Part shown: positions 1-10,079 of the stretch, piece after piece
Numbering within the stretch: position 1 is the stretch's first letter
How the letters are laid out: the number at the start of each line of letters is the position of its first letter
NCBI GenBank assembly: GCA_028274465.1
Contig: CM051455.1
Coordinates: 69,050,985-69,114,984 of the forward strand
From: Plantago ovata
Lineage: Eukaryota; Streptophyta; Magnoliopsida; Lamiales; Plantaginaceae
Length of the DNA: 64,000 bases
Direction: 5' to 3'
The notes under the pieces: model-generated
The model's database searches: none
What the model was told of the DNA's origin: nothing
The model's input: the letters and a program-made list of their open reading frames with translations, nothing else
Translations under genes and position numbers: made by a program

Positions 1-138
1 AATCTATTCAGTAAATGTAATGCCAATTGATTTATGTATGCTTAAATAAATGTAACATAAATAAATACCAATAAGCTGAATGCGGTAAAGTACATATCGT
101 CCTGAATGTTGGTTGTCTCTAGGACATATATACTTTCA
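1..138 (-). mobile_element. Truncated copia-type LTR end
   Basis: The last 40 bases contain tgtctctaggacatata followed by an ending in tttca. This closely resembles the right end of the complete solo LTR ending at 4408 (same word, then ...actatca). The fragment runs off the left edge of the window, so length and TSD cannot be checked. Orientation is inferred from the 2294-4408 copy. Similarity further left is weak. Confidence 0.35.
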
Positions 139-641
139 ATCCTTTCATAGTAAGTCCGAGTACTTACATTTTTGTCGGAAATGTATAGCATTATTTCCAG
201 ACCTCCATTAAAAAGATTGTAGATAAATTGTCCATTGGGTTCCGAAATAAACGAAACCCAACCAATTGTCCTTCCCTCCACAATCAGGTAGGGACTTCCT
301 TTGGGTTGCAACTTGTTCATATGAGAAAGAGGAACTTGGGCTCTTTGATGGAAGAGCTAGTGCTCCAACTCTCAATCCTTTAAGTATTCTTCGATGCTCC
401 CCCCCCTTTCCTTCGATGTATTTCTGGACACTTGAAGTGAGTCATTCTCTTGGATCATGTCCTCTTCCCACAACATTACTATTTTTGTTAGCCCTTGGAG
501 TGGTCACATCCCTTCCTCTACCTCTGCTAGGAGGGCAGCTCCTCGGACGAGGTGGTGGTGCGACCTCTTCTCCAGTTATCCTTCATGTATTCTTTGAAGG
601 ATTCACCATCTTGCTGGTAGGACTAGGGTAACCTTTTGAAC
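139..641 (-). pseudogene. Leader and decayed gag start of a Tat/Ogre-type gypsy element
   Basis: On the minus strand this stretch directly follows a PBS and an LTR, so it should be the 5' leader and gag start of the element. Reading leftward it encodes short Pro/Arg/Gly-rich pieces (for example PPSRGRGRDVTTPRANK), low-complexity sequence as is common near the start of plant gypsy gag proteins, but stops and shifts break every frame. No CCHC knuckle or pol domain is seen before the element is cut by the LTR fragment at 1-138. Assignment rests on position beside the PBS, not on a recognised domain. Confidence 0.35.
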
Positions 642-661
642 GGTTCCCACAGATGGCGCCA
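642..661 (-). other. Primer-binding site, tRNA-Arg type
   Basis: Minus strand reads TGGCGCCATCTGTGGGAACC, close to the PBS of Tat/Ogre-type gypsy elements. It lies two bases from the inner end of the LTR at 664, the expected geometry for a minus-strand element. Confidence 0.75.
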
Positions 662-663
662 AA

Positions 664-1842
664 TGTTGGAGGGTATTTCGTGCTTTATTTCTAATTCGCC
701 ATAAGTCTTCAAAGGAAGGTACTTTGGTCTTCTTCAAAGGATGTTACTTTGAGTCTTTTCGAAGGAAGGCCTCTTGTGTCTTTGGAGGAAACTACTTGGG
801 TCTTCTTCATAGGGTCTTCCTCTGATATTTTAAGTGATCTTGATGTAGCTTCCTCATTCCTGAAATAGACTTTTGGTAGTCTCCTCGTGACTTCCTGGTA
901 CCTTTTGGTAGTCTTCTCGTGACTTCCTGGCACCCGAAATAGACTAGATGAGGGGGGGGGGGAGGGGTTAGTGCCTCGTGCCCGGTCTGTCGAGGATCAG
1001 ACCGGAGGGACGACTTTACGTGTAGGGAGTTGAAGGATTCCCTAGTGAGAGAAATATTGATGGAGAGTTAGAGATTGTTGATTACCTTTAAATGATGGAG
1101 TGAGGTCTCCTTATATACTCCTTGTATTGTATTGTCACTTTATGTAGGATCGTGGCAAGTGTCCGGCTGAGATGGAATCCTCCTTTGGCCCAAGCCCATT
1201 AAGAAGGTCCATGGGCTTTGGCCCAAACATCCGGTCTAGGGTTTGGAGGGCATTATTGACTTTTCAGGTCTCATGGAATATTGTAGAAGGCGGGCTAGGG
1301 ACCGACCAGGGGTGGTCGACTTGGGTCCTCATGCCTTCCTCAGGTTACATGGTCCAAGTAGTGCTCTGCCTGTTCTCCTTTGGAGGGTGATACCTTGACG
1401 TAAGGTCCTCCTCGGCCCGTCCACCTATGGTGGTCGAGCCCTATGGATGCTCCTTGAGCCCCACTCTTAGTCAGCTTTATCCTTAGTGAACCATCTTGAG
1501 GGTTAACTTCTTGAAGTGTAATGAGGACCATGCTGGTCGAGCCACACTCAGGTGACGTACCTGGAAGGGTGGTCGAGCCCTGTTGAGGGACGACCTTCAG
1601 AGCCTCGGAGGGACATCCTTGGAGACCCGGAGGGATATCCTTGGTGCTCCGGAGGGACATCCTTGGAGACCCGAACGGATATCATTGGTGCTCAGGAGGG
1701 ACATCCTTGGAGACCCGGAGGGATATCCTTGGTGCTCCTGAGGGACATCCTTGGAGACCCGGAGGGATATCCTTGGTGCCTGTTCGCGCTCTTAGGCCGC
1801 TCCAGTTCATAAATGCGGACTGGACATATTTTAACACCAACA
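664..1842 (-). repeat. 5' LTR of a Tat/Ogre-type gypsy element
   Basis: The LTR is bounded by TGTTGG at 664 and CCAACA ending at 1842, a 6 bp terminal inverted repeat, with the PBS just outside 664. It shares blocks with the LTR-like segment at 42740-43609: the accgga...gactttac motif, a gattaccttta block and a 'cccattaag...ggcctggccca' type block. A 44 bp minisatellite lies inside. No matching LTR is present in the window and no TSD can be verified because the internal side is truncated. About 1.18 kb. Confidence 0.65.
1607..1779. repeat. 44 bp minisatellite, about 4 copies
   Basis: Units start at about 1607, 1651, 1695 and 1739 and read ggagggacatccttggagac followed by a related half-unit ending in gtgctc. 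Each 44 bp unit is itself a diverged doublet of about 22 bp. The array lies in the U3-like part of the Tat-type LTR (minus-strand orientation). Apparent reading frames here exist only because 44 bp repeats stay open in some frames. Confidence 0.85.
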
Positions 1843-1880
1843 CCCCCATTTTCCTTCAAACCAAATGAAGTGTTATTGCT

Positions 1881-2022
1881 TGAAATTAGTAACAATGATT
1901 ATTTTTACTATTTTAAATACGTACCTATGTCAACTCCGATTATTGCATGCCCCTAATTATTGTCAACCGAGTATTACTTTTATTTAATGTTTATTGTTTC
2001 CTATTTTAATGACTTTATCTTT
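1881..2022. repeat. 142 bp direct repeat, copy A
   Basis: This block (from tgaaattagtaacaatg to gactttatcttt) recurs at 6583-6724 in the same orientation with a few substitutions and no evident indel. Flanks differ on both sides. It does not encode a protein and its origin (MITE fragment or segmental duplication) is unclear. Confidence 0.8.
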
Positions 2023-2293
2023 GGCCCCAAAATGATCATAATTAGTTCTTATTATTAATGAATTAACTGATCAATGAAATTAGTTAGCAATAATTAGGGG
2101 TATGGAATGGATGTTTCCTATTTTAATTACTTCTAACGTCTATTTAAATAAGGTACTAGACATATACTACACTCACCCCTTTGATCTAAACAAAGCATTC
2201 AATTACGTAACGGAATGGACGATTCAATTTCCACAGCTCAATCCGTTGGTGGTATCAAACGCAAGCGTCCAATTCCGAGTGGTTTGATCTTGG

Positions 2294-4408
2294 TGTAAGA
2301 AAATATGGTCAGAGTTACCCCTAGGGTACGCAGCGGAATTTTTAAAAATTTTCTTAACATACTGGTTAATTGATTATGCATATGTCGTATATATATAAAC
2401 ACGTCAATTAGAAGACTAACCTTACTTCCAAAGCAGCTTCCAAGTCTTCGTAATAATCCGGTGTATCTTCTCCTTCGTCGAAGTCGAAGATATCTACAAT
2501 ACTCTGTATATCTACAAGACAATAAGAGTTAGTTTCCAGCTCCTAGAACCTCAACCTTGGTATCCACGGATGAACAGCCTATCGGAAGAATGCTAGGATA
2601 TTCTTTATGTGACCAAGAAGACGGGGCGGCAATTCCCTCCGGTGGCGGTGTGCGCGCGCGTGTGGCTAAGCGGAGGAGGGGAGAGTTTTTATTTTCTCTA
2701 AGAAAACTGGGTAGAATAACTGTGTATCAAAAATCACACGTAAAATCGTATTTCAAACTCTCTCCAATAGTCTACTATATATAGTAGTCTATAGAAGCCT
2801 AAAGCATAAGCAATTAGACTTCGTAAAGGAATAAGAATCTAATTCTTATCGCACAAGGAAACCAATATCAAGTCTAGATTCATTCCCAATCAAATCAAAA
2901 CTCAATCAGGAAAATCTAACTTATCCCTTGGAATTCTAATAGAGGAAGGAGTCGAACTCCTTCCCCTATTCTGCCACACGCGCGTGCGCACCTGTCCTAC
3001 GGGACGTGGGTCCCACTTTTGGGACCCACATATATTTCTATGGGACCCACATATATTTCTAAGGCAATCCAAACTCCAAGTAGATTTTTTCCCAAGTGCA
3101 TATGTTAATTCTAAATTAACATATCCTTTACAATCAAACCTCCATTATATTTCCAAAATATAATCTTTAATTGTATTTACATAAAATACAATTACTTAGC
3201 CAATTCAATTAATAATTCCAAATCATTAATTGAGCCACCAATTATTATAATTAATTCCAATCAATTATAATCCATCAATCACAATTAATTCCAAATTAAT
3301 TGCGATTCCATCTTCAAGGATATCCTGATAGGCTGAATCACCGCATAGTGTGACCCATAGGGCCTCACCGTATTAAGCGAGTCGTAGACTAGGCAACATG
3401 GAATTCCTAGACGGTTCCATTTGCAATATTAATACGCGAGGACGTTTGAGAGGTTTCTCAAAGCTAACCCTTTCGTTGCGAAGCCTGTTGCGCTCAACGC
3501 GGCGATGGTAACGTCCCCTCATCTGACTTGCTCGAATGTATCTAGGATCGATGAAGTGTCTATCCCAATAATACATCCACGGGCGTCTCAGGGAGTTGCT
3601 TGGTTAAGATATACTTATGACCATCATAATATATCATTTGCACTGGCCAGTGACTTTACCAACACAACTATGCAGACTACGAGCAGTGCTCTGCTGTGCT
3701 ACACTTGAGAGATGAGTCCTTCACAGAATCACTTATCACCCCCATTTGTATTTAACCATAATCCTGGATCGTGTCTTAGGTCAACTGCTTATTCAGAGCT
3801 GACATCGACGGGTCCACCAAGGATATGGAGCAACAAATGTGATGATAAAGTCCTGTAAGTACAAAGGACGAATGTCATCACTTTGACAACTCACCGGTTC
3901 CCATAAACACGTCGGTGTAGAGTATACATCGATGGGATTGTCCGGTGGGTACTTCCATTGTTCGATAAAGCTTCTTCGAACAACTATGCGCAGTTATGGG
4001 AACGTTCCTTGATTGTCCAACAATCCGTTCTGTGGCCGTGGTATCGGCTCACACTTGCTCCAACAAGTATAACCTCCACGCATACTAGTGTTGTCAGGTT
4101 CATTCAGACCCCCACATCCGAGATGTACCACGACTAGGGAGAGTTTGGGATAGATGATAACTCACATAGCTCCCACTAACTGTGTGATCGGTCATCTATC
4201 CGAGGGGACATGTTCAGTATCAATACAGACAGCAATATAGATATGACATGCTGCAGCCTGGTGTAATATAAATATGAAAGCGATACTCAATAGTAAAATG
4301 AAACAAACATATATTATATTACGTTGACCTGTGTAATAGTACATATATGTCCTCTACAAGGGCACCATGCCCTTAGTAAGGACTGTCTCTAGGACATATA
4401 CACTATCA
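2294..4408 (-). mobile_element. Solo LTR, probably copia type
   Basis: The element starts TGTAAG and ends CTATCA, giving TG...CA on either strand, and is flanked by a perfect 5 bp TSD CTTGG (2289-2293 and 4409-4413). About 2.1 kb with no coding capacity, so it is a solo LTR left by LTR-LTR recombination. The minus orientation is inferred from the word gtcctagagacagtcc near the right end, which resembles the start of many plant copia LTRs. The 5' part on the plus strand has an AT-rich stretch at 3100-3300. Confidence 0.75.
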
Positions 4409-4633
4409 CTTGGCATCAAATTGCAATTAAAGATAATGTTACATGGTTGCAATAAATAGTGTTGCTGATAGCAAAACAGTAATACGATGGTAGGGTCCAC
4501 TTATAAACTTCATTCTAAATGTTCATTCTTTCGCATTCATATAATATATGTGATAACGTGTGTTATATGTTTTACTAATTACAGTAGCAAGACATTCTAG
4601 CCCATTTTCAATATGGTGGAGTATTAAAAATCG

Positions 4634-4880
4634 GTGAACATTGATGTTTTCCCTAACACAAGATGGCAAACACCTACATCTTCTGAGAAGGAATTTTTGT
4701 TTAGGTGTTGGAAGGCTAATAATCCGGAAATATTTTACCGACAATTAATGGTCGACGTATTCCAGCATAGAAGGTTTTTTAAACTTGAAGAGCTATTGAC
4801 CAAGCTCATTACATTTCGTCACCCAAATGCAACTTACTGTACCATCATTTACAAACTCACAAGTCTTGATGATACACTAT
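4634..4880 (+). pseudogene. F-box-like (At1g67623-type) C-terminal gene fragment
   Basis: The frame from about 4634 reads WKANNPEIFYRQLMVDVFQ and, further on, LEELLTKLITFRHPNATYC. This resembles the SEL1/TPR-like region of plant F-box proteins of the At1g67623 type, where an 'NPEA-YRQGMVEFF' segment is followed by 'GHxEATYVYGIILL'. There is no F-box upstream and the frame runs into a SINE-like head, so this is a captured or relict gene fragment. The match is from memory of the family; a protein search is needed to confirm it. Confidence 0.45.
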
Positions 4881-4917
4881 TGCCCACCACATTAATTCTT
4901 ATGGCCACTTTGCTTAC

Positions 4918-4990
4918 GTGGTGGGATTCGAACACGAGTCATGTGTGTGGTGGAATGTCTTCCCTACCACTGGGACAATTGAAATTTTGT
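4918..4990 (-). repeat. tRNA-derived SINE-like head 1
   Basis: On the minus strand an A-box-like TGTCCCAGTGGT is followed about 48 bases later by a B-box-like GTGTTCGAATCC, the spacing of an internal Pol III promoter. No cloverleaf acceptor stem is formed, so it is not a tRNA gene. A related head occurs at 6345-6405. Confidence 0.45.
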
Positions 4991-5259
4991 TAACAAATGT
5001 ATTAAACCAAATAATAGTGTCAATATAAAGTTACATAGCGAGTAAACCGCATATATTACGCGGTCAACTGTGTTAATTAATGAGCATTAGTTGACACCAA
5101 TAAAACGTACAAATTTTTGTGACCCATTTTTAAAGTGCCGATTTTATTACATTTATGATTGTAATTACAGTATGTTCGTTGACTCAGACATGAATGCAGG
5201 GCGGAAAAAAAGAAACGGCCACATTAAATTTTTTAAAACGCCCTACCAATTGCCATTAC

Positions 5260-5590
5260 GTGTATAAAAGGAGATCAAATCGAAGGCTATTTCTCCACTG
5301 TAGCACTACCTCCGTCTCTACTTTCACTCTCACCATCATGATTTCTGATTCCACTTTTAGAGAAGAACATGTTCTACAACATGGTTTTGAACATCGTTTT
5401 GTACTGAATGTCGAGGCATATGATGGAGGATTCATCTTTCTTGTACGTATACTGTTTGATACCAAACTATGGATATTTAGCGGATGTTCATGAAAATCGT
5501 GGACCTTTTCAAGATTCATAAGGTTACAATCCCCGACGAACGCTTAAACATATGGTGCCAAGACTGTATGTACGATTTTCATGACTAGAA
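5260..5590 (+). other. Possible promoter and first exon of an unrecognised gene fragment
   Basis: A TATA-like tataaaa at about 5264 is followed by a pyrimidine-rich leader and an ATG at 5338 opening a frame of about 51 codons that starts MISDSTFREEHVLQHGFEH. A second open stretch in another frame ends at 5588 (reading ...VTIPDERLNIWCQDC), so a short intron or a frameshift could join the two. I recognise no family. It may be a captured gene fragment or a chance frame; evidence is only the promoter-like layout. Confidence 0.25.
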
Positions 5591-5890
5591 GAATGCTTCA
5601 AAATGAGCTTTTTTTTAGCATTCCGTTAAGTTAGATTTTTTTTTGTCTTATATCTAAGTTGTTTTGTATTATATATATAGTTTGGGAAAATTTATATGAA
5701 CATCCATATTCTGTTTTGTGGGTTTTTATAAATCTTATACCATTTTGCTTATAAATCTCGAAATTTATGATTTAAGCAACATGAACATATGTCCAGTTGT
5801 TCAACATGAGCATAAGAAAAAAAATTAAATTGTAATGATGGATCAACACTTTATGCTATTTTGGTGGGTTTTATTAGATTTGTAGTTAAA

Positions 5891-6335
5891 ATTTATAGTT
5901 TAACTTAATAGCTACATTAAGTTATAACTGTTATTTCTAAATTGATCGGTCAGCACCCTATGTTTCAGAAAAATAGCTACATACTATTATACTAACCAGG
6001 ATGGCTAAGTGTGACCATGCCATTAAAAAAATATATAATGATTTATAGTTTAACTTAATAGCTACATTAAGTTATAGCTGTTATATTTTAATTGATCGAT
6101 CAACACCCTATGTTTCACAAAAATAGCTACATATTATTATACTAACCAGGATGGCTAAGTGTGGCCATGCCACTAAAAAAATATATAATGATTTATAGTT
6201 TAACTTAATATCTACATTAAGTTATAGCTGTTATTTTATAATTTATCGACCAACACCCTATGTTTCACAAAAATAGCTACATACTATTATACTAATGAGG
6301 ATGGCTGACTTTGGCCATGTCAATAAAAAAAAGTG
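5891..6335. repeat. 150 bp tandem repeat, 3 copies
   Basis: Units begin at 5891, 6041 and 6191 with atttatagtttaacttaata and share the blocks caccctatgtttca and atactaaccaggatggcta. Period is exactly 150 bp. The third unit is the most diverged and is followed directly by the SINE-like head at 6345. Confidence 0.9.
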
Positions 6336-6344
6336 ATTAAAATG

Positions 6345-6405
6345 GAATTTGAACCTGGGTTGTGTGTGTAGTGGAATGCATTCTCTACCACTAGGACAAT
6401 TAGTT
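6345..6405 (-). repeat. tRNA-derived SINE-like head 2
   Basis: Minus strand carries TTGTCCTAGTGGTAGAG followed by GGTTCAAATTCC, an A-box/B-box pair like that at 4918-4990, including a shared 'ATTCCAC.ACACACA' central block. It lies next to an A-rich run ending the 150 bp tandem repeat. Confidence 0.45.
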
Positions 6406-6582
6406 TTTGTTAACAAATCTATTACACCAACAATAGTAGGATTCTATGGTCATATTTTTAAATCAACATTGGATATCAACAATCATCCTAATATAGCAAT
6501 CATGCAATGATTGACGTGGAAAATGATAGGAGTGCCAATTAGGAGCATGTCACCCGATTATTGCTAATCAATTATTTATTAT

Positions 6583-6724
6583 TGAAATTAGTAACAATGA
6601 TTATTTTTCCTATTTTAACTACGTACCTATGTCAACTCCGATTATTGCATGCCCCTAATTACTGTCAACCGAGTATTACGTTTATTCAATGTTCATTGTT
6701 TCCTATTATAATGACTTTATCTTT
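6583..6724. repeat. 142 bp direct repeat, copy B
   Basis: Same-orientation partner of 1881-2022. It lies just upstream of the Helitron coding remnant, while copy A lies just beyond the Tat-type LTR. Confidence 0.8.
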
Positions 6725-6785
6725 TTTTAACTTATTATATCTCATTTGTACCCTAGTTTTTTTTTAAACCTTTGTTAGAAAATAT

Positions 6786-8880
6786 TATATGATGGAAATT
6801 ATCAAGTGTATACAGATGGTGAGGAATACGATATGGATCCACGTGATATTATACTGGAACAGGGAATGGGAATTTAAAGAGAATATTAGAGTTGTATCCG
6901 GGTTACTTGCCAATGCAATATCCTTTGTTATTTCCCTATGGTGAGGATGGATTTCACCCGGAGATCAAACATTCTGAGAGGTCCAAGGGTGGTAGGAACA
7001 AGGTGACAATTAAGCAGATCCTTTCTTATCGGATATTTGATCGTGAGAATGAAGCATTACCGTGCTTATGAGTAGGAGACTGTTTCAACAGTTTTTGGTA
7101 GACCGTTACATGATGATGGAGTCGCAACGACTTAGTTTCATCATGAGAAATCAACCCCTCTTACGTTCTACCAATTATAAGTCTATAGAAGATGCCATAT
7201 GTAGAGGTGATATAGATCCAGATGATCCTGCAGGAAATGTTGACAAGCGGTTTGTTCTCCCTTCGACTTTCGTAGGTGGTCCCCGGTACATGATACAAAA
7301 TTATCAAGACACTATGGCCATTTGCAACAACATTGGATATTCAGAGTTGTTCATTACATTTACTTGCAAACCTAAGTGGCCGGAGATCACACGTTTCGTG
7401 AAGGATAAGGGGTTGCGCCCTGAAGACAGGCTAGATATTCTATGTCGCGTTTTCAAAATGAAGCTTGATGAGCTCATCAAAGATTGAAGACTAAAAATAT
7501 ATTTGGGAAGTTTAAAGCAGGTAATCTACACTTTATGTGAATATTTTCATTTTTATTATGTATACGGAAATTTATATTTATTTTTTTTACTTATTTCAAC
7601 TATAGAGTTTCAAAAGCGTGGTCTTACGCACATATCCTACTGTGGACCGACCGAGATGATCGCCCAATGACGGTCAGCGAGATTGATAAAGTAATAAGTG
7701 CAGAAAATTCCAGACAAGGATCTTCAGCCGGAACTGTACAGGGTAGTTTCTGAGTATATGGTTCATGGTCCATGTGGAGCTTTGAACGCAAAATTACCTT
7801 GCATGGATGTTGAATAGAAAAGGTGCACAAACAAATTTTCAAGTCATTTAATGACTGAACAAGATTTGATGCGAATGGGTACCCATTATATAGAAGGCGT
7901 GACACTGGTGCTACTATTCTTAAGAATGGAATTGAGGTTGATAATAGGTAAATTACTTATTTAAGAAATGCATTATGTTATATTTGATTATCACTTTTTT
8001 TTTTCAAATTTCAAACTCAAATAATTGATGTACTTTATATTTGATATTTTTACTTGGTTGTAAACGCAGGTTTATCGCCCCTTCCAATGCCTATCTGTTG
8101 ATGAAATATCAAGCACACATCAATGTGGAGTGTTACAATGCGACTAATTCCATAAAGTATCTTTTCAGATATATCAACAAGGGTGTTGATCGATCCACTG
8201 CCTCTGTGTGGATTGATAATGAAATAAAGGATTACGTGGATTGTCAATACATATCTGCATGCGAAGTTGTCTGGCGTATTTTGAGATATGATATTCATTA
8301 TCGAGATCCTCCGATTGAGCACACTCTATGCTTTTCAAGGACGGTGACTACATTGAGGACTTGGTGGACAAGCAAACAGTTGCACAGTCGAAGTTCATCA
8401 AGTGGATGGACTTTAATAAGAAGCACCTAAAAGCTCGCAAGTATCTCTATGCAGAGTTCCCTCGCTACTATGTATGGCATGGTGATAGATGTGAGTGGAA
8501 AGAGAGGGCTAGACCGAGCAACAAGATTGGAAGAATATATCATGTTCCACCAAGTTTGGGCCCTCTATATCATTTGAGGATAATGTTGAATCATGTAAGG
8601 GTTGCAACATGCTACGAGGATCTTAGGACAGTTAATAGTGTGGTTTATGAAACTCACCGTGATGCGTGCTATTCGATGGGACTTTTGGATGATGACAAGG
8701 AGTACATTCATGGCATAAAAGAGGCTCACTTGTGGGGTTCCGGTAAATATCTTCGACATATATTTTGTATGCTTCTCATTTCCAACAGTATGTCCAGCCC
8801 AGACCACGTATGGGAGGGCACATGGCAGGAACTATCAGATGATATATTATGTATTGTCCGACATAAGATGGATAATCCAG
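6786..8880 (+). pseudogene. Helitron Rep (HUH endonuclease) domain, decayed
   Basis: This is the N-terminal part of a plant Helitron RepHel protein, which nicks and joins DNA during rolling-circle transposition. The frame passes through ELYPGYLPMQYPLLFPYGED (near 6890), then 7062-7487 (Helitron-like N-terminal domain with LFITFTCKPKWPEI), then KYQAHINVE and IKYLFRYINKG (8100-8190), the region of the catalytic tyrosine, and then 8328-8880. Introns with good GT-AG borders are seen at 7521-7605 and 7948-8069. A stop or shift near 7487, a frameshift inside the HUH motif near 7630 that removes its first His, breaks between 7700 and 7940 and a shift near 8330 destroy the gene. The N-terminus and Helitron ends were not found. 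It continues after an intron at 10080. Confidence 0.85.
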
Positions 8881-8971
8881 GTATGTATGAGATTTAATTT
8901 TAGTGTATTCTCATGTTTTTCCAATTTACTTGGCTTATTTTTTTTCTTAATGTGTTAATTAATATTTTAAA

Positions 8972-10063
8972 GGGAAATTTTCAGAATGAACCCCTGTTAG
9001 TGCACCTCATTTCATTTTCCCCCCTACTAGTTCAACTATTACGTTTTACCCCAATCGAGTTGACCAAGTCTAAAATTTTCTGAAAATGTGGCTAGCCAAA
9101 CACTCCCTTAACTTATTTTATTTTCTTTTTCCTTTTTTCTTTCATGTTTTATATTTTCTTTTTACTTTTATTATTTTCTTATTCTTTTTTTTAAGTCCTC
9201 TTCTCCAGCTCCGGCACCGGAATTTTTTCCGGAGCTGCCGGAAAGTACAGCTCCGGTTGGAGCTTTTACAGCTCCAATCGGAGCTGTTATTACAGCTCCG
9301 ATTGGAGCTGTTAAAAGCTCCGATTTGGAGCTTTCAAAAGCTCCGATCGGAGCTTTTGAAAGCTCCGGTTGGAGCTGTTAAAAGCTCCGATTTGGAGCTT
9401 TCAAAAGCTCCGATCGGAGCTGTTTAAAGCTCCAATGGGAGCTTCTCCGATTGGAGCTTTTAACAGCTCCGATCGGAGCTTTTAACAGCTCCGGTTGGAG
9501 CTGTTAAAAGCTCCGATCGGAGCTGTTTAAAGCTCCAATCGGAGCTTTTAACAGCTCCGGTTGGAGCTTTAAACAACCCCGATCGGAGCTGTCAAAAGCT
9601 CCGATCGGAGCTTTCAAACAGCTCCGATGAGCTGTATATTTATTTATTTTTTTGTTTTTTTTTTGTTTTTTTTAATTTGTTTTTTTTTCTTTATAAATAA
9701 TATGGAGTGAAATATGAATCAATAATTGTGTATGGATCATTTTTTTATAATATTTAAGAACATTTTGAGATTTAGATAACTAATGGGGGTTAATTTAAAT
9801 AATTTATAGTCAATTTTGTAAAATAGAAAAATTTAGAGTCAAATATGTAATAAAATAGAATTGAAGTTGTTTGGTTTTTTTTGAAAACTAAAACTTAAAT
9901 GAGGGTAAAATGGTACATTCCAGGCCTTAATTCGCTAAAAGTCAAGGTCGTGGGTTAAAATGTAATTGATTTGCAATAACAGGCGGTAATGCGTAGTTGT
10001 TGAACTAGTAGGGGCCAATGTGTAATTGATGAAACTAGCAGGGGATCTTGATGCGAATTACCC
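8972..10063. mobile_element. Mutator-type MITE with 9 bp TSD
   Basis: The ends are imperfect long terminal inverted repeats: GGGAAATTTTCAGAATGAAC on the left and, inverted from the right, GGGTAATTCGCATCAAGATC; both then share CCCCTACTAGTTCAAC. The element is flanked by a perfect 9 bp duplication TATTTTAAA (8963-8971 and 10064-10072), the TSD length typical of Mutator-like elements. It has no transposase. Its centre is an array of 16 bp palindromes (9225-9630). A related element lies at 22749-23587. Confidence 0.88.
9225..9630. repeat. Array of 'AGCTCCGATCGGAGCT' palindromes
   Basis: Spaced by short runs such as tttaaa, tttcaaa or gttaaa, the unit is a 16 bp palindrome. I count five perfect AGCTCCGATCGGAGCT copies (about 9340, 9406, 9465, 9509, 9597) plus many variants with tttgg, ggttgg or aatcgg centres. 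The whole array can fold into many alternative hairpins. Confidence 0.9.
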
Positions 10064-10079
10064 TATTTTAAATGTGCAG

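Larger units (their letters stand above)
8881..10079 (+). other. Intron of the Helitron gene, enlarged by a MITE
   Basis: GT at 8881 and AG at 10078-10079 join the frame ...MDNP to DLELTDDQL without a shift, matching the family. All but about 107 bases of the intron is the MITE at 8972-10063 plus its TSD, so the MITE could insert without disturbing the coding sequence. Confidence 0.8.

Noticed and set aside
1843-1856. cccccattttcc as a PPT that would make 664-1842 a 3' LTR
   Set aside because: The PBS on the other side fixes this as the 5' LTR; the tract is short and interrupted and is more likely flanking sequence.
1552-1868. Plus- and minus-strand reading frames over the 44 bp minisatellite
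   Set aside because: They are open only because the repeat keeps some frames free of stops; no protein family and no promoter.
4918-4990. Functional tRNA gene on the minus strand
   Set aside because: Boxes fit, but stems do not pair and the segment is followed by unrelated sequence without a terminator run at the right place.
9086-9427. Open frame of 113 codons in the MITE
   Set aside because: It runs through the T-rich stretch and palindrome array of the MITE and has no independent coding signal.
9200-9640. CRISPR-like array
   Set aside because: Plant nuclear context; units are palindromes with variable short A/T spacers, not repeats with unique spacers.
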